A stretch of 64,000 nt of DNA from Sipunculus nudus (lineage: Eukaryota; Annelida; Sipuncula; Golfingiida; Sipunculidae): the NCBI GenBank assembly GCA_026874595.1, contig CM049316.1, positions 57,111,676 to 57,175,675 of the forward strand, written 5' to 3'. Positions 35,522-46,466 of the stretch are shown in pieces. The position numbers and the translations under genes were made by a program. The number at the start of each line of letters is the position of its first letter. Position 1 is the stretch's first letter. Under the pieces are notes generated by a model. That model searched no databases, was not told the DNA's origin, and saw nothing but the letters and a program-made list of their open reading frames with translations.

Positions 35522-36441
35522 CAGTAGAACGCCTGTATTACGGTCACCATCGGGACTGGATGAAAGTGGCCTTAATACAGGAGTGGCCGTAATACAGGTC
35601 ACCAGAATAGGGGGGTTAAAATGTAACTCAAAACCAAGTTCATATCTTTATTACAATCAATAAAATAAACGTATATACAGAGTATTAGCATATTTACCGT
35701 TATCAATAAAAAAATAAAATATTTATATTCACGTCAACCCTATTTATAACAATTACCAACAATATATAAAAATACAGTGTTTGTTATTTAATTACAGATT
35801 GTTTATCCATAATATTTGTACAATTTAAATTTTAATTTTGCATTCATCATTATTCAAGTATGAGTAAACTGTGCGATGTTTACCGCACTGATTTCGTATG
35901 ATGTACGTGTTCACAAGGCCATTAAAGAAAGTTTAAAGATCCACAGTTTGCCTAACGTTTGTCTGTGGACATAATCATCGGGCCCCGCTGGTTGTCATTC
36001 GTTAATTAAATGATAAACACCCTGAGAAAGATCCGGCTCGCACGACTGATTCCCAAACACACACGCAGGTGGGATCACATACCTTACTATTGTGCATAGT
36101 ACGACGCTGGCTACGTGTCAAAAAACTCAGTTACGGTAGAGTGGCTCTCATTAACAGACAGGGATATGTGAGAGCGGACACTTGTGTAATGATATTGTGG
36201 TCAGAAGTGGCCGCTCGATTTGTTGAGCGCATGTCAGGAGTCACTGACACTGACCGTAATTGAGGCGTTTCCCGGCCTGCGGGACCGAGAGACCTGGCCG
36301 TAATACGGAATGGAGGAGTGACCGTAATTGACAACAAAATGATAATGAAATATAACGGTCGAAAATTCGGGACCGGAAAATCTGACCGTTATAGACGTAT
36401 TCACCGTTATTGAGGTGTGGCCGTTAGCAGGCGTTCTACTG
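35522..36441. mobile_element. Non-autonomous pogo/Tigger-like element
   Basis: 920 bp with 14-bp perfect inverted ends CAGTAGAACGCCTG / CAGGCGTTCTACTG, flanked by TA on each side. CAGTAGAAC-type ends with TA duplication are characteristic of the pogo/Tigger branch of Tc1/mariner. Subterminal 'gtaatacagg' words are repeated. No transposase is encoded. Confidence 0.85.
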
Positions 36442-36620
36442 TATATGGTTTCATCACTGGATTTTGCTCTTATCTGATCACTATTCAAACGGTTAAAAAG
36501 TATCACGGCCATGGATCACCAGGTCCAAAGTCTAAATTTCCGAGGAGATAAATAACTGGTTTCAATTAAGGTCTCACGCTCAGGAGTTACAGACTGTACA
36601 CAAATACACATGCACACAGA

Positions 36621-37077
36621 AATAAGAGAAGATAATATAAGATAAGATAAGCCTTTATTAGTCATTCAAGCATGAAATTTTGATTGCAAGCATTTACAGC
36701 ACAGGTAGGAAGCACAGTACATGTATTTTTACATGAATGAAGTTTATATTCTAAACATAATCACATATAAATAAAAGCAAATCACATTCAGAACCACACC
36801 TGGTTTAAAGCAAAGACTAATCAATGCAGAAACATCTACATACTTGTACAGTTTACAACCGTCAGAAATTGCCCTGCAATCACAAGTGTACGAGGTGAAT
36901 AAAATGGGTGATAAAACACATCCCTGAGGAGCTTCTGTATTAGGTGAATTTCTCTTGAACTGACAAACTGGCTTCTCTTCGTAAAAAGAAGATGTTTCCA
37001 GCGTATAATGAATGGTTTGACATTCATACTCAGTAGTTTCCCCAAGTGCACATGTAGTTGTATGGTATCGTAACCAC
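36621..37077 (-). pseudogene. LINE reverse transcriptase fragment with (TTATC)n tail
   Basis: On the minus strand, GYDTIQLHVHLGKLL and FIIRWKHLLFTKR are followed, after a frameshift, by EAPQGCVLSPILFTSYTCDC and KYVDVSAL. These match the reverse transcriptase motifs around GAPQGCVLSP and the catalytic YxDD box, here mutated to YVDV. The 3' end is an AATAAAGGC followed by repeated TTATC, a typical non-LTR tail. Internally deleted and dead. Confidence 0.8.
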
Positions 37078-37099
37078 TTGAAGTTTATAAATTAGGTCT

Positions 37100-38000
37100 T
37101 TGCAAACATGCTATGGTAGATCAGTCAGATTTGCTCTCGTATTATTGCAGCATTCATTTTTGTTATTTTTTAGGACCCCCTCCTAAGCTCCTATTACATT
37201 AAATATCAGAAACATTAATCTCTGCTGTGTTTTATAATGGTTCAACCAAAAGAAATCCATGATATTTATGTGCAATGTATATTTAATTTTTTACGTAAAA
37301 TATAGTTCAAATAACTGTACTGTGACATAAATTATACAGAAGTACAAAGATGAAATTCATGCCGTTAGAGTGTATGTTCCCAATATGAAGGCTGATCCGA
37401 CGATAAAGACAGAGAAAATAAATATAAAAGGAAATAGTGTAGATTTAATCTACATTATGCATTAAATGCAATAGAGAGGAAAAGGGGCAACATGGCTAAT
37501 TAATTCTCATGATGATAATCCTCGTGGGAAATGGGTAAACGTGTCTGGCTAAAGACTCTTCCGTTTGAATTCGACAGTTATAGGTTCAGGCAGATACTGG
37601 ACTTTGACCCACTTTGATGAAATTGCTCTTGCTAAGATAAGTTTGGGAAATATAGTAAGGGTTGTGGAATATCACACAAACAGATTTGATAGGGTGACTG
37701 AGGAATAAAGGGCCTTTTCCTCTGTCTTATCCAAAGTTTGTTCGCCCGGGGGACATCTGGGTTACATTTCTGACAGAAATACCTGTCAAGCGCACCTAAC
37801 GACGGGCCAATAAATCTCTTGGTGAGATGGAATTATGTTTACCCAGTACATGAATGATAGCTTCCTCTATCACAAATATTAAAATAAACCTTGGATAGCC
37901 CTTTTTTACAGCGTGTATTGACTATTATGTTTATGCGTTACAATATTAGTTTCTGCCTATTTCAAAAGCTATATATATTCTTCATCACATTAGTCTCACA
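37100..38000. other. Intergenic region 3' of copy C
   Basis: About 900 bp of AT-rich DNA with no recognised gene or repeat. No clear AATAAA was identified for copy C. Confidence 0.5.
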
Positions 38001-38006
38001 GCCGAG

Positions 38007-41000
38007 TTATCTCATTGGACAGTTCTTCTGCACGAACTGCAAGATAACGGTACATCATTATATCAGCAGTGTGTATACAGAAACATATTTCACTTAATGT
38101 ATCCAGTTCAAAGATCAGCGTAGGTTATCCAAAAGGAAAAAATAAAGACAGTGTCTTTCGAAAATATAATATTTGATACGTAACATCTGAAACATTGAAA
38201 TGTGTTAATGAAGTATGATTTAGTCTTGAGAAAAAGTGCGGTGATTCAACTACACTGATTAATAATAAACTCTGTCACTGATACCTCGAGCAATGCACGG
38301 CCACTCATTTCCGGGGCTTCAATGTCAACCTCCCGTCGAATGATGGTTTTCAGCTGCTGTGGGTTCATTATAACAGCTGGGTCTACGTTGTGCTTATTAA
38401 TAATGCTGATAAGGTACTCAGTGTAGGGGTTGCTGTAAAGACATTCACAGTTTCAAATATATTCTTTACAGAAGTGACAATATGTTTGTAGACATATCAA
38501 ATATTTGATTATATACACATGTGCACAATACACATATAAATATATAAAGTGGAATGGATATAATAGTTAACAAAACATATTTTGCATCACGTATCATAAA
38601 GCAAGATTTTAAACAACAGAGACGGTAAGTTTCCCTTGTACCAAACATGTTTGTACAAATCTAAATAACTTAGTCAAAACCAGGTCAATGAATTGAGGAG
38701 AAAATGAATGGTATTTACCATAGCCAATTCTTTAATTCGCTGGTGCTTTCCCTATGAATAACTTTTTCCGAACATTTCCTTCGTTTGGCTTCCATTTTCA
38801 TCCAATCTACATACTCCTTACAAGCTAACCCGTGAGTCTTAGGGAAAATGGACAAAACAGGGAAATAAATGAAACTGTTTTTTAATCATAATTTTACACC
38901 ATTAAATGTACATGTATTTCGTTCATCACCGAATATTGCATGACTCATGACACATTTAGACTATATTAAATATGAAAAAGGAAACAAAGTGAACAACTTA
39001 GAATGTCCAAAGGTATCTCTTATAACAAGGAGTGCACAGTAATATGGATACAGGTGTACAGTGGGCAAACTGAAGCCCCCCAAATTATACAAATGCTGCG
39101 CTCGGACAAATACTTTTATTTAAAACGGGACACACTCTTTATGAAACGCTTCTTGAAGACCCGATTTTATTCCATATCCTTCTACTTGTGCATGATAAAA
39201 GGTTAATATGTGTATTAGGTGCATGTGCCAAACGTGTATACATATATGTTTTACGTACATATTAATTTATTATATGTCATTACACTATAATGATGTAAAA
39301 TAAATGTAATATATATGTATAATGTAGCATTTGTATGGTCAACTGACACCGAAGATTATGTTGTTTTCTTCACTATAGTCTAGTGCCGTGCCTTACTTTA
39401 TAAATGAACATCACACAAGTATCAATACACAATATATTAAAGAAGAAAAACGTTTCGTCAGTAGGGACTTTTTATTGTGAATGAACACAAAAATATATGC
39501 ATTATATCTTTTATGCATTATATCTAACACTTTGCCAGTTTTGAAACAATAGCACTCATTTTTCTTCCAAATTAACATGGCGACATGGTCTATGTTAACA
39601 TAAATTATTATAAATGTATGTTTGCCCACACATATTTCATTTCTGAGCTAAACAAATATGGATATATGGCTGGAAGTATTACCTGTTTTACTCAAAGTAA
39701 AATTTACCATTATGCATGTAAGAATGAAGCTGTAGGTGGCACTGCTAGCCTTGTGCTCGAATTAAACTATCCACCAGCTAAACGAATATCAAATTCAAAG
39801 GCAATATATGGGCTAATCTGTGAGCTTATATCTAAAATGCATTATACTTTTAATTCAGAATATTGTTTATACTGATTATACACAGTATAAATATTTTGTA
39901 AGAATATCTAACTATAAACTTCATTTAGGATATAGTGCCAAAATAATGGAGGCAAAGAATGAGGCAAAATACCATGGAACAGAGAGTATGCATCGATGCT
40001 ATTTAGCTAACGAATAAAAAGAAATTCCCTAGAAATTGTTATGCAATTTTTTGGAAACAATGCCTGTCATTTAAAATGAACTGTTTGAAAGCTTACTTAC
40101 ACTAAGTAGTTTCCTTAAGATTTTTGTATTGAAGTTTCGCAAGTAGAAAACACAGTTTCTCGGGTGATGACAGTGAGGACCTTTTGGGCAGTGCCTATTC
40201 CTTCTGCAGTTCTACAAAGGATCATATGAGTGACTCACTGACAAACTGGTTTATAATATGGACCACTCAAACACAGATATAAGAAAGTATACTCTTGGCA
40301 TGACAAGAAAACAGTGATCAAACATACATTCTGATTTATCAAAATAATGACACCCTAGGAGATTCTTCCGAAGTTAAAACAAACAGACTTTTATTTTTAA
40401 ACCAATATGTCTTGACTTTTACATACCGTCTCAAATGGTGAACTGCACGCATCGCAAAATCTATAGTCACAAGAGGTACATCTTCTGTCTTCAAAAGGGC
40501 CAAGGTTGGGTTGGCATTTTGATCCGCATTTGAGACAACCTAAGACAAACCATGATACGTGTGGTATTCTATGCGTGAAAAACATATAATTAAAATTATA
40601 TAACTATTAAATCATTTTAAGTTAAACTTTGTTTTAATTTTGACACTAAGTATTTATTTACGTACACATAAACATTCTTTAATATATGTATGGTTTATGT
40701 GTAAAATTGAAGGCGAATGGCTTTAAGCTAGAATACATGCGTGAGAATAGTTCCCTTGGAATATAATTAATATTTATGAATAATAAATAACTTACGTGAT
40801 TTGTCTTTCAAAAAATAATCACAGGCGTCATTGATTTTCAAAGTTATGCTAACCTACAACAGAAAACAATTGTCGTTTTTTTATTTATTAAAGTTTTGGC
40901 AAATAAACAGGCGAAAGATAATAAACTCATCCGTGTTTTATTACATATAGGAAAAATTCTGCCATTTTGGTCATATGTTAAGTTTTGGCTTTGGTGGCCT

Positions 41001-43497
41001 ATTATACATTATGTATAAGGTGGATTTAAGAAAACGTATTTAATATGTTTTAGAATACCAAAAGGAAAACCTTAGAAACCTTTCTTGGATTTTGACCCGA
41101 AAACTCTTGGACGATGTCAGTTCATAGTTTTCAGCTTCTCCAACAGCTCCCTCAGTGTTTATATTATAGTTTGGATCCTGTTTATCGACTGTGAATTTTG
41201 GCTCTGGGGCATACTCGTTTCCAAGAAGTGATGTATAGCACATTTCGCAGATGTTCGTTGTAACGGGGTTAACATACGTGCAAGCAGCACATTGTCTTTC
41301 ACCAATGGTTTCCTCCTGATTATCGATGCCCTGTAAGGTAATCATGCTTACACTTTCAAATCACCTATGCTCATGAGTTCTTAACCTGCTCAGAAGCCAA
41401 GTTTGGCCAGTGGGTGATGTTCTCAGTTATATCCCTTCTCATGCAGTCAGTTTATTGAAATTACAACGACAATACATGCTTAACATATGCAAATCCTACT
41501 ACATAGGTATGATAAAACCGACTACAGGGTATTACATTTGGTCCGTATGGTTGGGTAATAATTTTTAACTATATTCCGCTAGAAACAGATATTAATTTAC
41601 ATTTTAAAATTCTGCAACTATTTCCACCTCTAAGTGAATATTCCTGAGACAGACCCCTTTCACCTTTAACTTAAGATTAAGCAGGATCATTCAGTTGGAA
41701 AATAAATTAAAAGGGCATTAAATGTAATTCTTCTCGGAAGCGTGGCGCTCAAGAAGGATATGATAAATTATAGCAAATATTAAAACAATGTCGTAGTGTG
41801 CAAATATTGCAATATACTCATACGGAAACCCCACGAAAATCACACGATCACAAGTGACTACCAGATATTTGTCATGCCACTTGCCTTAGAGCAGACGGAG
41901 GACAATCGATGCGGCTAAACGATAGTCAAGCCACTTTCCAAATATTAGGCTTTACGTACAGGCATATTTCTGGCTATGTCAGACCATCGTCAATATGTTG
42001 CTGGATACTCTGTATTACGACTGAAAATGCACCTTGAAAGGATAGCCTAGGCCTCAGTCCAGCAGCTTACCTCGGGTTAAAATGGTCTTGCCGTGCACAT
42101 GGTGCACGGATGGTATGCCACTTGGGTTGGGAAGAAGGATCCATCTATAGCTATGTAGGGTGTATGTTGTGGAGAATTTGATATCAAACATACTAAAATA
42201 AAATACCCAAATCTAAGAAAATCAGAATTCCGGATACTAGTATTTGTTTCCCAAGATGTTTTCCAAAAATGTCGTCCAAGTTGGCCGCCAAGTCCGTAAA
42301 ATGACCAAACATCATTATTTTCATCCTAGAGTTGCAATGTTTGTTTATTTTATTAGGTTTGTGGTGTTATCAAATCCACAGACACCAACTTATATATAAA
42401 TGAGTAGTCATGTGTAAAGAACACCTAGATGGCGTCCAAATAGCTGGAGATTCATTGGCATTTACATTGGCATGGTCGTAAGTCATCGTTTACCTTACTG
42501 ATAAATGCAGGATGAATAGGGCGTTTACCTTACTGATAAATACAGGATGAATAGGGGAGAAGAAGGCAGACGAAGGCCAGCATAATGCTGAAACTGCCAG
42601 CCATAAGATATTCTCAATCCCCATCAAGTTAGTGTATAGAGCATCATGATCAAGCTTCGCCCTGCCTCTGTGCTCCCATTATAAGAGGTTCGACTGTGAT
42701 TCTGAAAAGGATGCTATCTCAATTAATTTGCACACTGCCAGTGAACAAAATGTCCTCGGTTTGCACCCCGTCAGTGTGCAAAATGTCCTCGGTTTAATCC
42801 CGCCAGTGTGCAAAATGAATCAAATATAAAAACAGCGTAGAAAGTTTAAGATAGAAAAGAAAGAATGCAATTTCAGTTATAAACGAAAAGAGAAACAAAT
42901 GTAATGTTGCAGTTACACATTAGCATAATCGGAAAGAAAGAAGGAAAAAAGCTTTGATGTAATTATTTATGGTGACAAGTAGCGAGAGAAACAAATATCA
43001 GTTAGTAAAAGTGGAAAATTTAAAGAACGTACAGTTTTAGTAAAAACTTTGTGAAACTATGGATGTCAGCAAGTTGAGGGAATTTGAGACTTTTGTTTGA
43101 AACTTTTAAGAAATCTTATTTCTCAGTCACAAATAACTTACATGCAACAAAAACTACATGTAAAACAAATGACTTGAGTACAAAACAGAAACATACGGTC
43201 ATTCACAGGTAAATACAGGACTTTGTATCAATGACCATTTTCATGTTATTATTATTATTATGACTGTCAGTTTAGTATGTATCTTAGTTCTTGACTATGA
43301 CTTTTGTTTCTGTAATTTAAAAAAATATAAGATAATTTAAGAAATTTTACTCTTCTTTATGAAGGGTGATGTATCCCTATAGATTTGACCATTTGTCTTT
43401 GAATTAATGCCTTATTCTGTGGCAATTTGTCTTTCTAATGTATAAGCTTCATATATATATGGAAAACACTTGAAATATTTCTTTTTGCATCTACAAT

Positions 43498-43537
<40 letters not shown>

Positions 43538-45951
43538 CTAAACGTGAGCATGTTCACTATTATTGAGTAGTGCACTGCAACCTGTCAAAATTAATACAGG
43601 AGGAAGTTGCTCTCAATACATCCAAATGATAATTTTTTCTCAAATTGCAGCAGACGCAAAATGCAAATATCACAGCAATCTAAGTTGATACAATTTCTCA
43701 GCGTGGTAAATCAGCTGTGTCATGACTCCTGTTTATCTAGTGATCCGCCATAACCTTCCCGACTGGTCACAAGCTCTTCTCACGAATATCCACAGCCGCA
43801 GTCAGGTAAGCGACAGGGGGAATGAGCATAATATATCATTAAATAAAGGCTCTAACTGCAATTAGTAAAAAAATTAAGTTGTTGAAAAAGTGTAACAGTG
43901 TCACGAATTTGCCAAAATATCAACGTTTCAAATATGAATAAAATAGCAAAATTACTGATAATATGGTGTGATTCCACCGTTGCAACGAGGGTGTGGTATA
44001 CTCAGCAAATTGCTTCAATATTGCTTACATTCTGATGACAAATTTTCTAATTTTTTTACACCGCAGTTGGGGGGGGGGTTCGGTTCCCCTCCCAAGCCCT
44101 TCCCCTTCAGTCGGTACCACACTCGACAGTGGCGAATCCTTGAAAACACTTGTCCCCCTCCCCCAACTGGGTTCTGGATCCACCACTGATAACATTTATA
44201 ATAATATTAAAAATAATAATAATAGTATTTTTATATTATTATCACAATATACTGAAATATGGGTGTATGTTATTTAATGTGGTATACCCCATTACAAGTG
44301 GTCTCCGTAACTCACCCAACTTCAAATTTGATCGAGATTTTGTTGATAATGCATCTGCTCTGAAAAAACGGAGCATCTTTTTTTAATTATATTTTAGATA
44401 TCACGCTCATTATGGTAAAAGTTAACGGACGCCGGTCCGTCGAACTGACGGACGGACGGTATTTGTGATGAAAATAGCCCATTAGTCTGGAGGCTAAAGA
44501 GGTGTGTGTGTGTTGGGGGGGGGGGTATCATCCTAAAGTATGCTCACCCATTTAAGGTTAATCATACAGATATCTGTTGACAGTGGCTTCGCTAATCGTA
44601 CGCCTGCATATGATATGGATTGTTTCGCGTCAGTCGTAAAACAAGTGACACAATGTTACGTTATTTAGACCCATTGCAACATGTGGTCCTTATTCTTGTT
44701 TTGCCAAAAGGTTACATACAATAACTACGATTGTTTTCGGGGACTAATCGTGGTAGCAGATAACCGTAGCGCAAGTGTGACTGGACCCTCAATCATCCCG
44801 TGTTTTCTCCATTGATGTAATCACACGGCATTTAACCATTTTTAGTATTTACTCTGGTAAATAATTATATCATAATAGAGAAGAACTTTTTAGGTAATCG
44901 ATAAGAAGAGATATCTATTTACTGCTTATATTTAATGTACCTTCCTTATTCCATTACCAGTGCTGGTTTTCCGTTTCTGTATACTTAGGGTACAGATATC
45001 AATTCTATTATTTACTAATTAAACTTATAAACTTAAACTTATATTTCGAAAACTGTTGCGATACACTGATTATTGCTGGCAAATTTTACATGTAAGGATG
45101 GGCTTTAATTTAAATGTATTCAAAGACTAAGTGAAAATAGCTCAGATATCTGCAGAACTGAAACATTGCAAGGGAAACTTATTTTCAAAAACACTTCAAG
45201 CAAAATTGCATAAGCGTTCCATTTTCCATTCAACAGAGTACAGATATTTTTCATTCGGAAAAAAATTATTGTGCGGACATGTCTGTTATGATTAAAAGCT
45301 GTATATACAAAGTATTTGAGCCACAAGCCCTATCCTACCATTTTCGAGGAGTTCGAACCATTTGACGTATTTTCTATGGATCCCGCCATGCGACTCGGCG
45401 GTTCATTCTGCGATTCTTTCTCAATATCTCGCCATATTCTCTAAAACAGGTAGAGCATGTATTATTCCGAAAAAATCGATCAACCGATTTGAAACTTCGA
45501 TATGAAAATTAGTCTTACCACTGCCATGGTATTCGTATCAGTAGTAGTTTAATCCTTTTAGTAAATTGAATTGAACCATTTCTTGTGTCCTTGTATCTGC
45601 TCTCTCTAAATAATGCATCTGGTATGAACATGTATATGCAATGTGATTATATTTTTATCATAATTCTCATAAGATCACAACGCATGAATTACTGTAAATA
45701 ATGTCTATATATTGTTGTAGAGTATTCCGTAGCCGGGTATTTCTGTCATATTGTATATGATAATATATGCGGAAGTTCCGTGTAAATAAGGATTTTGTGT
45801 AGGTGTACTTACATAATTAATAGTTTTAAAGGTTCCTCAAAATTCAGCAAATTATGAATAATTTTGGAAATTGTCAATACAATAATAGTTAGGAGATTCG
45901 AAATAACCATAGTTTAAATGAAATGTGATTATATTTTTTCGTAATGAATTA

Positions 45952-45982
<31 letters not shown>

Positions 45983-46409
45983 CATTATTATAGCTGCTGC
46001 AATGACTTCTAATTTTTCATATTCATGTAATAACTATGTATATACTGCGTTATGGATAATGTGAATAAAGGTCGTCCTCACCTTCATTCTTTTGGGCAAT
46101 TCATGTATTTTCCCATATTTATGAGCTGATGAATGACCGTTATTGGGTTCTGTGACAACGTAACCACGAGTTTCCTTAATGGGTAGACCACCTTTCAGCG
46201 TGGAACATGTAACTAGGCTTTGCTGTAACGGATTCTCTGGGGCCTGGGATCTTTGCCTTCCCCCGGCATGACCACATGAAACTATTGTTCTCTCTGTGCC
46301 ACTGACGGGGCTTTCTGGAATTTCTTCATTTCCCCGCATATTTGTGTCCGATGAACCAACTGAAGCCTTTAAGAACACAGATTTTTTTTAGGAATAAGGT
46401 TTGATATAA

Positions 46410-46466
<57 letters not shown>

